Positions 1 through 8,420 of a stretch of 64,000 nt of DNA are shown piece by piece. Both the position numbers and the translations under genes were made by a program. Each line of letters starts with the position of its first letter. The stretch's first letter is position 1. This DNA comes from a virus. The notes under the pieces are model-generated. The model did no database searches and was not told the origin of the DNA. It saw only the letters and a list, made by a program, of their open reading frames with translations. The stretch lies in the IMG/VR virus record IMGVR_UViG_3300026521_000471, positions 1 through 64,000 of that record; one strand, written 5' to 3'.

Positions 1-208
1 TGCTATCACACAAGCAGAGGAAAAAGTTAAAAATGAACTTTCAACAAAAGCTGATTTAGAAGCTGAAAAAGAAAGTCTTGAAAAAGTGCTTATGGAAGTA
101 ATGCAAAAACAAGCTCAAGCACAACAAGCGGATCAACAACCAAATGAAGCATCTGGATACGCTGAAAAGGTTGATGATTCAGATGTAATTGACGCTGAAA
201 TCGAGTAA
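1..208 (+). CDS. dnaK: DnaK (Hsp70), C-terminal end only
   Basis: The last 68 codons of a Hsp70 chaperone gene that begins upstream of the window. What is visible is the end of the helical lid, a Gln/Ala-rich flexible tail and the closing residues DVIDAEIE, the usual end of bacterial DnaK and close to the Campylobacterota form. DnaK binds and releases unfolded proteins in an ATP-driven cycle with GrpE and DnaJ, both of which are encoded directly downstream on the same strand. The ATPase and substrate-binding domains lie outside the window, so integrity cannot be checked. Identification rests on the tail plus the grpE/dnaJ context. Confidence 0.88.
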   Translation, partial: AITQAEEKVKNELSTKADLEAEKESLEKVLMEVMQKQAQAQQADQQPNEASGYAEKVDDSDVIDAEIE

Positions 209-210
209 AT

Positions 211-426
211 TTGAGCTATATCTATTTCAAAGATGGGAAACCTATTTCCCATCGTTCTGCTATAAAAATTCTATTTAATCCGTTGTTAAGAAGATTATTT
301 GGAATTGCTATAGCATCTGAAATAGATAATAATAGATTCAAAAGGTATAAGATTATAAAACAAAGTGAGCCAAAAGATTGGTCATTTAAAATACCTTTTG
401 AATATGATTACAGAATAAAACAATAA
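211..426 (+). CDS. small unknown protein between dnaK and grpE
   Basis: A 71-residue basic protein starting at TTG two bases after the dnaK stop, so probably translationally coupled to it. It contains an Arg/Lys-rich middle and aromatic C-terminus, with no recognisable domain or membrane segment. Its position inside the chaperone operon suggests co-expression with dnaK and grpE, but not a function. The TTG start is the only in-frame start near the beginning of the open frame. Confidence 0.6.
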   Translation: MSYIYFKDGKPISHRSAIKILFNPLLRRLFGIAIASEIDNNRFKRYKIIKQSEPKDWSFKIPFEYDYRIKQ

Positions 427-436
427 GGAGTTAGAA

Positions 437-949
437 ATGGCTACAAAAGTTCACGAAGATTTAACTGAAAATGAAAAATTAGATACAGTTGAAGTGGAAG
501 AAAGAGAGCAACCAGATGCCCCTGATGAAATTACAAAACTTAAAGATAAAGTTAAAGAGTTAGAAGATGAAAATCTAAGAACTCATGCTGAATTTCAGAA
601 TGTGAAGAAAAGACTTGAAAAAGAAAAGTTACAAGCTATCAAACATTCACATGAAAAGTTTTCATTGGATTTACTTGAAGTGTTAGATACTCTTTACTTA
701 GCAGAAACGGCTATTAAAGATGAAAAAGAAAAAGAAGGTATTTCTAATACAATTAAAAAATTAGAAACGGTTTTTAAAAAATATAATATTACAGAAACAC
801 TTTATGATATTTTTGATCCAAATGACCACCAAGCAATTCAAACAGTTGAATCTGATAAAGAAAGTGGTGAAATTGTAGAAGTACACCGTAAAGGTTATAA
901 AATCCATGATAAAATTTTAAGACCTGCTATGGTTTCTGTTGCGAGTTAA
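437..949 (+). CDS. grpE: GrpE nucleotide exchange factor
   Basis: A 170-residue GrpE, which releases ADP from DnaK so that the chaperone can rebind ATP. An acidic N-terminal tail is followed by a long coiled coil (about residues 30-75), a helical bundle, and the C-terminal beta domain that ends GYKIHDKILRPAMVSVAS, matching the family pattern GY-x3-D-x-(V/I)-LRPA-x-V-x-V. The motif DPNDHQAI agrees with the conserved P-x-x-H-x-A signature. Length is typical. The start follows AAGGAG by 5 bases. It lies between dnaK and dnaJ, as in host operons, but with extra small ORFs on each side. Confidence 0.95.
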   Translation: MATKVHEDLTENEKLDTVEVEEREQPDAPDEITKLKDKVKELEDENLRTHAEFQNVKKRLEKEKLQAIKHSHEKFSLDLLEVLDTLYLAETAIKDEKEKEGISNTIKKLETVFKKYNITETLYDIFDPNDHQAIQTVESDKESGEIVEVHRKGYKIHDKILRPAMVSVAS

Positions 950-959
950 GGAGATGATT

Positions 960-1154
960 ATGGAATTTGCTAAAAAGTTTAAGGAAAAGCTTAAAAAATA
1001 TGACGATTTAACCATGAAAGATAAGAAAAGTATTCTCCAATCTAATCTTGAAAAAGTTAAAGGGATTATAACTAGGTTAAAAACTAAAGAAGATAAATTC
1101 CAAAAATCACACCCTCAACATGATCCAAAATATAGTGGTTCTTGGGATTGGTAG
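960..1154 (+). CDS. small basic unknown protein between grpE and dnaJ
   Basis: A 64-residue lysine-rich, mostly helical protein ending SGSWDW. The ATG at 960 is chosen because it follows AAGGAG (948-953), which overlaps the grpE stop; an upstream GTG in the same frame has no ribosome site. No domain is recognised. It sits seven bases before dnaJ, so the five genes from dnaK to dnaJ form one transcription unit. Confidence 0.6.
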   Translation: MEFAKKFKEKLKKYDDLTMKDKKSILQSNLEKVKGIITRLKTKEDKFQKSHPQHDPKYSGSWDW

Positions 1155-1161
1155 GTAAAAT

Positions 1162-1980
1162 ATGAAAGAATTATATAAAACATTAGGTGTTCAGGAGAAT
1201 GCTACTGAACAAGAGATTAAGAAAGCATATAGAAAGTTAGCCAAACAGTATCATCCTGATAAGTGTAAAACTCCTGAGTGCGAGGAAAAGTTTAAAGAAA
1301 TCAACGCAGCTCATGAGGTTCTTTCTGATAAAGAAAAGAGAGCACAATACGATCGAGTAGGTGATGCTGCATTTGGACAGGGTGGCTTTCATCAGTATTC
1401 TCAACAGCATGCTGATGTAGACATTAGTGATATTCTTAATCAGATGTTTGGACAAGGTGGTTTTGGGAGAGGATTTAAGTCTTCATTTGATCCATTTGGA
1501 CAGGCAGGATTTAGTAACCGACCTATAAATTTAGATAGAGTTATTAGGGTTAGGATACCATTAGAGAAAGCTATCACAGGTGGTAAAATGAACATCGAAG
1601 GTGATACAGTTACTATCCCAAAAGGTGTTGGTCAGGGAACTAAATTAAGAGTTAAGGGGAAAGGTCATTCTCACGAAGGGAAAACTGGTGATTTGTACAT
1701 TCAGCTTGTAATTTCACCAGATATGAACTTTGATTTAGAGGGGAATACAATACATACTTCTTTAACTCTTAATATCAAAGAAGCAATCTTTGGGAGTTCT
1801 AAAGAAATTGATTTGTATGGTGAAAAGATAAAAATCAAGACCCCTAAAGATATTAAGTATGGACAACAACTTAGAGTAGCTGGAAAAGGCTTAAAAGGTG
1901 GAAACCTAATAGTACATGTAATTTATGAGTTACCTAAATCAACAGAAATTAAAGAATCTGATTTAAATTTTATAAAATAG
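1162..1980 (+). CDS. dnaJ: DnaJ/CbpA-type co-chaperone without zinc finger
   Basis: A 272-residue Hsp40. The J domain occupies residues 1-65 with the HPD motif at 31-33, which stimulates DnaK ATPase. A Gly/Phe-rich linker follows (about 70-120: [22 protein letters not shown]), then the two beta-barrel client-binding domains with the typical [18 protein letters not shown] and GDLYIQL stretches. The four CxxCxGxG zinc-binding repeats of classical DnaJ are absent, so this is a class II (CbpA-like) protein. A separate small protein with two CxxCxGxG repeats is encoded at 50429-50713. Last gene of the dnaK-grpE-dnaJ unit. Confidence 0.93.
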   Translation: MKELYKTLGVQENATEQEIKKAYRKLAKQYHPDKCKTPECEEKFKEINAAHEVLSDKEKRAQYDRVGDAAFGQGGFHQYSQQHADVDISDILNQMFGQGGFGRGFKSSFDPFGQAGFSNRPINLDRVIRVRIPLEKAITGGKMNIEGDTVTIPKGVGQGTKLRVKGKGHSHEGKTGDLYIQLVISPDMNFDLEGNTIHTSLTLNIKEAIFGSSKEIDLYGEKIKIKTPKDIKYGQQLRVAGKGLKGGNLIVHVIYELPKSTEIKESDLNFIK

Positions 1981-2241
1981 TTAGATGAATTCTTCAGGGA
2001 ATTCATCTTCTAATGCTTCAATCATTTTTATATAAGTTTTTATATATTCCTTTGATTTTATACCTTCATCAACTAAATATACTACCATTTTTTTAGCACT
2101 TTCTACTTCGGCTTTAATAGCTGATCGTCCAATACACTCATATCCCCATATGTTTTGAGCAGTACGAGATTCTGTATCACCGGTTACTGAATCAATGTCA
2201 AATGGATAATTAATATTCACATAATATTCTTTATATTTCAT
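1981..2241 (-). CDS. small protein with C-terminal PExxI tail (FPEEFI)
   Basis: An 86-residue acidic protein of unknown function, converging on dnaJ with no gap (stop to stop). Its last residues are EDEFPEEFI, one of 29 copies of the PExxI tail in this window. The N-terminal half is rich in Tyr and Asn; the rest looks helical. It is the only minus-strand gene between 1 and 6.5 kb. No domain recognised. Confidence 0.7.
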   Translation of the reverse strand: MKYKEYYVNINYPFDIDSVTGDTESRTAQNIWGYECIGRSAIKAEVESAKKMVVYLVDEGIKSKEYIKTYIKMIEALEDEFPEEFI

Positions 2242-2259
2242 TAATCCTCTTTAATTCAA

Positions 2260-2282
2260 ATTAAGTTTTTATATGATATAAT
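2260..2282 (+). promoter_or_regulatory. class A promoter
   Basis: ATTAAG (2260-2265), 11-base gap, TATAAT (2277-2282), ending 31 bases before the start of the gene at 2314. Same box spacing as 14 other sites in the window. Confidence 0.7.
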
Positions 2283-2313
2283 ACCAAATATTAAATTAAA
2301 AAGGTCTTAAAAA

Positions 2314-3339
2314 ATGTACGAACTTAAACCATATTTTTATAAAAAATTAAATATTCCCTCTGAAGAAGATTATATTTCTAAACAGTTCTCAAAAATGCCA
2401 CCATCGAATGATTATAAAGTTATAAAAGAAAAGGAACAAGAACTAAGAAAATATTATTTTAAAATAATCAACTTTATTAGAAACAAGACTAATGCTACGG
2501 ATGAAATAAATAAAAAAATTGAAAAAATGAATTTGATTCATAATTTACCATATTTTAAGAAATTACTATTAGTTACCTTTGTAGAAGAATATGAATTCCA
2601 TTCATCTCATAACCCATTTGATTATGAAACAAAACCTAAATCTTTTAAAGATATAAATGATTATCTATTGATACCTCCATTAGATTATCTCAAAAATTAT
2701 CTTGAAAAAGTTGAATCGTATAATAAGCGGTTTGACAGTTTAATTGAAAAATTGATGGTATCAGTCAATAGTTTTAGTGATAAATTTACTAAGAATAGAA
2801 TTTTAGTAAAATATCTACAAGCGATTAAGCAAGATAATAGGTTGGAATCTATTTTTTATATGGGTGTAATAAAGCCTCATATTAAATTAAAAATTTTTCA
2901 TAAAGAGAATCTTTTATTACCGTTTAATAAAAAGAGATTTGATTTAATAGAAAAACTATTTACTAAATTTGGAAATGGTAATTATTATAAGTATGGTGAA
3001 TTATGGGATGTTTATTATCAAGATGATTTGAATAAGGTATTGCAATTTAATAAAGACGAAGTGTTATCATTATATGATTTAGTAATGTCCGATAAAATTT
3101 CTGCGAGATTGAACCAACGAGTTATTTTGCTTATTTTGATAGAATTATTGAATAAGCATAATGAAAGTGAGTTAGTAGAAAATTTATTTTTGAAATTTTA
3201 TTACGTCTTTAATAAAGTAGTTGTTGGTCGAATGGATTTTGATAGCTATGAAGATGATGATCTTTGGTTTATAAGACAAAATGTATCAACTGAAACTTAT
3301 AACAAGATTGTAGAAATTATAAAGTCGAGAAAAGATTAA
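2314..3339 (+). CDS. unknown 341-residue protein
   Basis: A predicted cytoplasmic, charged, largely helical protein with no recognised domain. The ATG follows AAAAAGG and a class A promoter, so it is probably the first gene of a unit that continues into 3339-3692, whose ATG shares one base with this stop codon. No signal peptide, membrane segment or cysteine cluster is seen. Confidence 0.75.
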   Translation: MYELKPYFYKKLNIPSEEDYISKQFSKMPPSNDYKVIKEKEQELRKYYFKIINFIRNKTNATDEINKKIEKMNLIHNLPYFKKLLLVTFVEEYEFHSSHNPFDYETKPKSFKDINDYLLIPPLDYLKNYLEKVESYNKRFDSLIEKLMVSVNSFSDKFTKNRILVKYLQAIKQDNRLESIFYMGVIKPHIKLKIFHKENLLLPFNKKRFDLIEKLFTKFGNGNYYKYGELWDVYYQDDLNKVLQFNKDEVLSLYDLVMSDKISARLNQRVILLILIELLNKHNESELVENLFLKFYYVFNKVVVGRMDFDSYEDDDLWFIRQNVSTETYNKIVEIIKSRKD

Positions 3340-3692
3340 TGAAATCTGAAAAAATATATACTCCCAACGGTCTTTATTTAACAAAATCTGGAAGATTACA
3401 TATTCCTTGTAAATTCAATGATATTAGAATACCGGATAGTTTAGAAAATAAATATGTTGTAATAGTTGCATATGGTGGAAGAATCAACCTTAAAAAAGTA
3501 GGGAAAGTTATTAAGGAGATAGAACATAATTATGGTTCACAAGCTTGTTTCTTACCTCCTAAATTTTCTACTATTAAATCGTATGAGATTGAATTACTTG
3601 ATGGTACTATCGTTTCGGATATTTATAACGATCAAGTTTATCCTTTAACGGGTGGAGAGTTAGAGGACATATTAAATTTTATACAAGATTAA
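3339..3692 (+). CDS. unknown 117-residue protein
   Basis: Starts on the last base of the preceding gene, which implies coupled translation. Contains a probably beta-rich middle (YVVIVAYGGRINLKKVG) and an acidic C-terminus (GELEDILNFIQD). Not recognised. The class A promoter for the following gene overlaps its stop codon. Confidence 0.7.
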   Translation: MKSEKIYTPNGLYLTKSGRLHIPCKFNDIRIPDSLENKYVVIVAYGGRINLKKVGKVIKEIEHNYGSQACFLPPKFSTIKSYEIELLDGTIVSDIYNDQVYPLTGGELEDILNFIQD

Positions 3693-3710
3693 GTATAAAT
3701 TTAATATAAT
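3688..3710 (+). promoter_or_regulatory. class A promoter
   Basis: ATTAAG (3688-3693), 11-base gap, TATAAT (3705-3710), before the membrane protein gene at 3744. The ATTAAG box overlaps the stop codon of the upstream gene. Confidence 0.65.
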
Positions 3711-3743
3711 TTAATATAATTTAAAAAAATAAGAAGGATTAAA

Positions 3744-4298
3744 ATGGATTTTGGTATTGTAACAGGTTTTTTCGCCGCAATGGTATGGTGGGAGATTATT
3801 ATTTTTGTCGGGTTATTTATGGTATTCTCTGCGTTCGTATTTGATGAACGAGGTAGTATCCCTTTTATTGCTGCAGCAATTATGCTTTTTGTTGATTGGA
3901 CTGGGAAAGGACCAATAATTTCATTCCATTCTACTTTAGATAGTTGGATATGGATTCTAGGATATTTACTAATTGGATTGATTTGGTCTTTCTTTAAATG
4001 GGGTAGATATGTTAAATATGCTATTGACAGATATGATGATGAAGAAGATGTTCGTCGGAAATTAAAGCAATTTTCAAATGACACAATCGCCTATTGGATT
4101 ATTTGGTGGCCATTTAGCTTAATCGGATTTATTTTTGAAGATGCAATTGATTGGGTTATTCATAGATTTAAAGGAGTTTATAATCTTATTGCAGATAAGA
4201 TGATTGTATCTGCTTTAAATTCAAAAAAATTGGATACTAATAGTTCTAATCTTGAAAAAAAAGTTAAAACAAATTTGGAAACTGATTGGAGGACTTAA
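3744..4298 (+). CDS. predicted multi-pass membrane protein
   Basis: A 184-residue Trp-rich protein with four likely membrane segments (about residues 12-32, 38-52, 67-86 and 115-135) separated by a charged cytoplasmic-type loop (KWGRYVKYAIDRYDDEEDVRRK). The tail is lysine-rich and polar. Start after AAGAAGG. Family not recognised; an inner-membrane protein acting on the host envelope is possible. An 8-bp hairpin spans its stop codon. Confidence 0.75.
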   Translation: MDFGIVTGFFAAMVWWEIIIFVGLFMVFSAFVFDERGSIPFIAAAIMLFVDWTGKGPIISFHSTLDSWIWILGYLLIGLIWSFFKWGRYVKYAIDRYDDEEDVRRKLKQFSNDTIAYWIIWWPFSLIGFIFEDAIDWVIHRFKGVYNLIADKMIVSALNSKKLDTNSSNLEKKVKTNLETDWRT

Positions 4299-4307
4299 AT
4301 CCTCCAA
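4286..4307 (+). other. 8-bp hairpin across a stop codon
   Basis: TTGGAGGA (4286-4293), loop CTTAAA, TCCTCCAA (4300-4307). It includes the stop codon of 3744-4298 and ends before the AAGG ribosome site of 4322. There is no T-run, so it is not a standard terminator; an mRNA processing or stability element is possible. Confidence 0.55.
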
Positions 4308-4321
4308 CTAAGGAAATATAA

Positions 4322-4663
4322 ATGTACTATGAAACACATATTACTTACAATAAACCTCTTTCACATATACGTAATCTACTACCAAATTTAAAATCGACAA
4401 AGCAACAAATTATTTCTGTAAAAATTATTAAAACTGAATCAATGACAGAAAATAATAAAGGTGTTTATTGTGTATTAAAAGATTATAATTTTGAAACTAT
4501 TGGTTTTATATCGACTACTCGCAAAGCTGCTTATGATATAGCACTTAAACATTGTGTACTTCCAGAAGAGAATAGTAGACTAATATATGATTTTAAAGCT
4601 ATGGATGATAGAAAAGAAATTTTAGAGACAGTTTCTAAAGATTTTCCAGAGTTATTAATATGA
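4322..4663 (+). CDS. small protein with C-terminal PExxI tail (FPELLI), paralogue of next gene
   Basis: A 113-residue unknown protein ending SKDFPELLI. Its last 50 residues follow the same pattern as the next protein: RKAxxxxALK, a Pro/Glu turn, then FxAxDDxxxIL and the PExxI tail, so the two look like diverged tandem duplicates. The stop overlaps the next start as ATGA. No domain recognised. Confidence 0.75.
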   Translation: MYYETHITYNKPLSHIRNLLPNLKSTKQQIISVKIIKTESMTENNKGVYCVLKDYNFETIGFISTTRKAAYDIALKHCVLPEENSRLIYDFKAMDDRKEILETVSKDFPELLI

Positions 4664-4989
4664 TTACTGTGTTGGAACTATTATATCTTAATCGTACAGA
4701 CCAAACTATTCTACATACATTATATACTGATAATGTTTTGATAGGTATGGATTTATATGAAGTTGATGAAGAATTATCATCAAAAGCGATAACAGAATCA
4801 ACTTCTATTAATGTATCAGATCAGTTTGAAAAACTTATTATTAAAGGTGAACGTAAAGCTGTATTGATAGAAGCATTAAAAACATTTAGACCCCCAAAAG
4901 GGGAATGTGTAGAAAAATTTGATGCCGAAGATGATAAAGAAAAAATACTAAAAATAATTAGTGATGAATATCCAGAACTAATTATTTAA
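4660..4989 (+). CDS. small protein with C-terminal PExxI tail (YPELII), paralogue of previous gene
   Basis: A 109-residue acidic unknown protein starting in a 4-base ATGA overlap with its apparent paralogue. It ends SDEYPELII. The similarity to the preceding protein is clearest over the last 45 residues, including the FDAEDDKEKILK stretch. The N-termini have diverged almost completely. Confidence 0.75.
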   Translation: MITVLELLYLNRTDQTILHTLYTDNVLIGMDLYEVDEELSSKAITESTSINVSDQFEKLIIKGERKAVLIEALKTFRPPKGECVEKFDAEDDKEKILKIISDEYPELII

Positions 4990-4994
4990 AAAAA

Positions 4995-5002
4995 TGTAAA
5001 AT
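4995..5002 (+). promoter_or_regulatory. class B promoter element
   Basis: TGTAAAAT after an A-run, followed by TATATTATATA, 30 bases before the TTG start at 5032. Confidence 0.45.
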
Positions 5003-5031
5003 ATATTATATACCAATAAAAGAGGAAACAA

Positions 5032-5241
5032 TTGACAAAGCAAGAAAAAGAGTTAGTGAAAAAAATTGAGGCTGTAATGGCTAGAAAAAAGATTGATGGA
5101 AATCCACAAGATTTTTATTCAGTTGAAAAAAAATCAACTAACAATTATGAAGGCACAGTTGAAGTCGGAAATATATTTATAATCGCAAAGGGTAAAGATA
5201 TTAAATCGACGATTAAACAGTTATCAAAAGAATTAAATTAG
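5032..5241 (+). CDS. small unknown protein
   Basis: A 69-residue lysine-rich protein starting at TTG after AGAGGAAAC, preceded by a class B promoter. A helical N-terminus is followed by a short beta-like stretch (GTVEVGNIFIIAKG). Not recognised. The next gene follows after nine bases. Confidence 0.65.
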   Translation: MTKQEKELVKKIEAVMARKKIDGNPQDFYSVEKKSTNNYEGTVEVGNIFIIAKGKDIKSTIKQLSKELN

Positions 5242-5250
5242 AAGGTAAGT

Positions 5251-6222
5251 ATGAATACTATCATAGAAACGATTTTAGAAGAAAGATACCCAGAATATAA
5301 AATGTTACCGATCATTGAAGATTTAGATATGGATAATCCACGAGAAGATTTCTGGGATAATCTATCTGAAAAAGAGGTTTATGATATTAATAAAGAATAC
5401 CTAGAAAAAATCGCTAATCCTAAATATGATTATCTTGTGTGTTGGGAACCTGGTAGATTAAATGAAGATGAAAAAATTACCGATTTTAACTCTCTTTATG
5501 AATTTGATTATAGCTGGTGGGATTATCAAAAGCAGGCTAGATATGATAGTGTTACAGAATATAAAGAATGGATGGAAAAGGGTAGCGAATATTGGACACC
5601 TGAAAGAGTAGCTACAACTATTAATGAATTAAATGCAGAATATGAAAATGGTTATTCAATTTATTGTACAGGAGATTGGATTCGTTTAATTGAATATGGT
5701 ATTTTTAGATACGCTCAAATTATCTCTGCTAAATGGTTTATATATTATCGTTTAGAATCTTTAATTTCAGATCTACAAGATAAATATTTGCCATATTCTC
5801 TTAATGAAGAAAAGATGGATTTTACCCAGCTTTTAAATGAACCAGATCCAACTAAGAAATATAAAGCGAACGGTAGAGAATTAGAATTAGAATCTTTACA
5901 AGAAAAAATTAGAGAATATGAGAGAAAACAATTAGGACGAATTATAGATAATGAGATGAAAAAATATAATTTTTCTGGTAAAGTATTTCGAGAAGATAAA
6001 GGTTACAATGAAGGAAAAGATTTTGATCCTTTTACAAGTTATATTTTTTGGGATGAAGAGTCATTAAAAAATATAAATCCTAAATCATTTGTTAAAGATA
6101 TTAATGCTAATTTGGAAGATATTGATAAATTAGAGTCTATTATAAAAGACTTAGAACATATAGTTGAAGATGATTTTATGAGATTTTATAATGCAAATAG
6201 AGATAGATACTTATCAAAATAA
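5251..6222 (+). CDS. unknown 323-residue acidic protein
   Basis: An acidic, Trp/Tyr-rich cytoplasmic protein. Its N-terminus contains a PExxI-like string (ERYPEYKM) near residue 13, at the beginning rather than the end of the protein. The last third is probably coiled coil. The start follows AGAAGG. No catalytic motif recognised. Confidence 0.75.
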   Translation: MNTIIETILEERYPEYKMLPIIEDLDMDNPREDFWDNLSEKEVYDINKEYLEKIANPKYDYLVCWEPGRLNEDEKITDFNSLYEFDYSWWDYQKQARYDSVTEYKEWMEKGSEYWTPERVATTINELNAEYENGYSIYCTGDWIRLIEYGIFRYAQIISAKWFIYYRLESLISDLQDKYLPYSLNEEKMDFTQLLNEPDPTKKYKANGRELELESLQEKIREYERKQLGRIIDNEMKKYNFSGKVFREDKGYNEGKDFDPFTSYIFWDEESLKNINPKSFVKDINANLEDIDKLESIIKDLEHIVEDDFMRFYNANRDRYLSK

Positions 6223-6574
6223 TAAATTATATTATGGTATGAAAGGTTCTGATCAACGTACTAGATTATTGGCATTTAGGCGACAAAAATTCATGAATAC
6301 ATTTCTAGATGATTACCCTGATATTTATTTAAAATTACAAACTAATGAACTTATGTTTCTAAAAATTATATATCAAATGAGAAAATTAAAATTTAATGAT
6401 ATGTCGAAGTTAGTATATTCAATGAATAGTAGTTATTTAGAAGTAGTGAATACTAAAGAGTTTAAACTTTTAATTAAAAGGTTTAAACATTACTTAAAAT
6501 ATGGTGAAAATACAAAAGAAGAGCTAAAAGAAGTTATGAGTATAAATTTTAGAGCTCTTCCATCATATTGGTAA
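6191..6574 (+). CDS. unknown basic protein overlapping the previous gene
   Basis: A 127-residue basic protein that begins inside the end of 5251-6222 (32-base overlap) if the ATG at 6191 is used; an ATG at 6239 would avoid the overlap but has no better ribosome site. It contains DDYPDIYLKL, an internal relative of the PExxI string. Converges on the minus-strand gene at 6576. Confidence 0.55.
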   Translation: MQIEIDTYQNNKLYYGMKGSDQRTRLLAFRRQKFMNTFLDDYPDIYLKLQTNELMFLKIIYQMRKLKFNDMSKLVYSMNSSYLEVVNTKEFKLLIKRFKHYLKYGENTKEELKEVMSINFRALPSYW

Positions 6575-6575
6575 T

Positions 6576-6893
6576 TTACTCGTTATTCTCTGAAGCTGTT
6601 GGAGCCTGAAATTTATCTATTTTCATATACTCGATATAATATTTTTTTATACCATTAACTTCATCTTTTTCATTTTCAAATCCTGCATCAGTAATAGAAA
6701 ATTTATTCATTGGGTTATTCTCTAACTCTCTTAGTGTAAAATTATCTAGTTTTATATACAATCCATCATCATCATCAAATTTTACTTCTGGTGCTTCTGA
6801 GTTAAAAATTCTTTCTAATTCATTTTTAACCATATCGATTTTAATGAAGTTATTTGGATAAATTTTTGTTTCTAGTAGATCTTTTAATTTCAT
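6576..6893 (-). CDS. unknown small acidic protein
   Basis: A 105-residue protein starting MKLKDLLE, an opening also seen in MKLNDILFE at 13283. Acidic middle (KFDDDDGLYIKLDNFTL), no membrane segment. A GATAAATA octamer resembling a T4 late promoter lies about 20 bases upstream of its start. Not recognised. Confidence 0.65.
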   Translation of the reverse strand: MKLKDLLETKIYPNNFIKIDMVKNELERIFNSEAPEVKFDDDDGLYIKLDNFTLRELENNPMNKFSITDAGFENEKDEVNGIKKYYIEYMKIDKFQAPTASENNE

Positions 6894-6917
6894 ATTATTT
6901 CCTTTTTCTTTTATTTA

Positions 6918-7442
6918 TCAAAATACAAATATATCTTGGACATCTTTTGGTAAATATTGTGGATCATCTGTCAATTCATAAAGAATTAAATCTAATTCAT
7001 TTTTAGGTTTGTTCATTATAGATGAAAAATGTTCATAAAATTCACTACCATATTTTTCTAAAGTATCTACAAATAATAATAGTTTTCCTCCACCCATATA
7101 ATCCATTTCTAATTCATTATTTTTAAATCCTGAACTTACAATAATTGTTAAATCTGCATCTAATATATTAAAATTATTAAGATATTCTTCATCAAATTTA
7201 ATATCGTAAGGGTTATATAAATCTCTAATTAATACATTGATATTATCATATACATTATCTATATTTAAACCTATATACCAACTGATAGGTTCATTGACAT
7301 CTTCAAAATACATTTCACTATCATAGTTTGCTTCATATTTTTCAGCTATATTTTGAAAGATTTTATCTAGTTGTTTTTTTACAGGATTAGATGACTTTTC
7401 CAGCCAATTACTTAATTTTTCTATATCGTTCATACTTAACAC
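6918..7442 (-). CDS. unknown acidic protein
   Basis: A 174-residue acidic protein (start ATG at 7442 after AAGGTG) lying upstream of 6576-6893 on the same strand. The sequence alternates helical and beta stretches and contains a glycine turn DYMGGGKLLLFVDTL. It ends PKDVQDIFVF, vaguely like the PExxI tail but lacking PE. Not recognised. Confidence 0.65.
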   Translation of the reverse strand: MLSMNDIEKLSNWLEKSSNPVKKQLDKIFQNIAEKYEANYDSEMYFEDVNEPISWYIGLNIDNVYDNINVLIRDLYNPYDIKFDEEYLNNFNILDADLTIIVSSGFKNNELEMDYMGGGKLLLFVDTLEKYGSEFYEHFSSIMNKPKNELDLILYELTDDPQYLPKDVQDIFVF

Positions 7443-7452
7443 CTTATCTATT

Positions 7453-7475
7453 TTTAAGTATTTATTATGTATAAT
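7453..7475 (+). promoter_or_regulatory. class A promoter
   Basis: TTTAAG (7453-7458), 11-base gap, TATAAT (7470-7475), 27 bases before the ATG at 7503. Lies just upstream of the divergent gene starting at 7442. Confidence 0.75.
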
Positions 7476-7502
7476 TGATAAAATAAATAAAAAGGATAAA
7501 AT

Positions 7503-7829
7503 ATGTGGACATCGGAAAGAATTAAATTAACTGATAATTCTATGCATTTAGTTTCAAGGTTGATTATATGGTTTTTATTTTGGGAATTTATTTTTAGTAT
7601 TGTATTTTTAATTAATGGTAATGCTGACTTTATAGGATTTGGCCTGATTCTAATAACGATTGTTGGTGAATATATTTTAGCAAAGACTAGCCCCAGTAGA
7701 GTTCCAGTTGAGGTATCAAATTATATTGTTTCACTTATCAAAAATAAACCTGCTGTAGTTACCTACTATCTTCCTGATGGTGTTGAAAAAGATGAAGAAG
7801 ATATGAAAAAAAGAATTTATAAACTATGA
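7503..7829 (+). CDS. predicted membrane protein, two segments
   Basis: A 108-residue protein with two membrane segments (about residues 19-37 and 42-61) and a charged C-terminal region likely facing the cytoplasm. Expressed from the class A promoter just upstream. It overlaps the next ATG by four bases. Family not recognised. Confidence 0.7.
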   Translation: MWTSERIKLTDNSMHLVSRLIIWFLFWEFIFSIVFLINGNADFIGFGLILITIVGEYILAKTSPSRVPVEVSNYIVSLIKNKPAVVTYYLPDGVEKDEEDMKKRIYKL

Positions 7830-8257
7830 GAGAATTTATACCATTTGTTAAAGATATTGAAAAAGGTGTAGATTATTTTTGGGTTAGTTTAAAAGATGGA
7901 TGTTTTTATAGAATTAGATTAAATTCACTTACTTCACAAGATAACTACGATATGAGAATAATCGAATTAATAGATATTGGATATTATACTGATAAACCTA
8001 TGGAAGAATTATTGAGTATAAAATCATTTCATAAAAATGAGTTACAAGTACATTATTCATATGATGATGCAAAATTAAATTATCTCCTTTATGCCATTAC
8101 TAATAATATACTATTTGAATTTGAAAAGATGATCGATATAAGTTTTGAGTTGTATGTTATACTAATAAAACGTCCGGAAGTCTATATAAAATATATCGAT
8201 AAACTGATGGTATCTAGTATTTTTAAAACTATGTTAGAAGGTAAGTTTAAGCGATAA
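7826..8257 (+). CDS. unknown 143-residue protein
   Basis: Starts in an ATGA overlap with the membrane protein before it. Probably soluble; contains KRPEVYIKYIDKL, an internal version of the PExxI string. Its 3' end overlaps the minus-strand gene 8247-8411 by 11 bases. Confidence 0.65.
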   Translation: MREFIPFVKDIEKGVDYFWVSLKDGCFYRIRLNSLTSQDNYDMRIIELIDIGYYTDKPMEELLSIKSFHKNELQVHYSYDDAKLNYLLYAITNNILFEFEKMIDISFELYVILIKRPEVYIKYIDKLMVSSIFKTMLEGKFKR

Positions 8258-8411
8258 GTGCTATATAAATAGCCAATAGTAATAAAGCTATACTGTTTAT
8301 ACTTAGAACCACAATTATTATTTTTATACTTTTTTCTAATTGTTCTGCTGTGCTAGTATCTATATTCATTTTTTCTAATTCATCCTTGATTCGTTGTTGT
8401 AATTGTGCCAT
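8247..8411 (-). CDS. small single-pass membrane protein
   Basis: A 54-residue protein starting at 8411 (MAQLQQRIKDELEKM) with a helical N-terminus and a C-terminal membrane segment made almost wholly of Ile, Leu, Val and Ala (about residues 29-53). A tail-anchored arrangement. The start is preceded by AAGGGT on the minus strand. It opens the minus-strand run as its most distal member. Function unknown. Confidence 0.6.
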   Translation of the reverse strand: MAQLQQRIKDELEKMNIDTSTAEQLEKSIKIIIVVLSINSIALLLLAIYIALIA

Positions 8412-8420
8412 TTTATACCC

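Noticed and set aside
4286-4307. Terminator after the membrane protein gene at 3744
   Set aside because: The stem is good but no T-run follows, and the next gene begins 14 bases later in the same unit; kept only as an unexplained hairpin.
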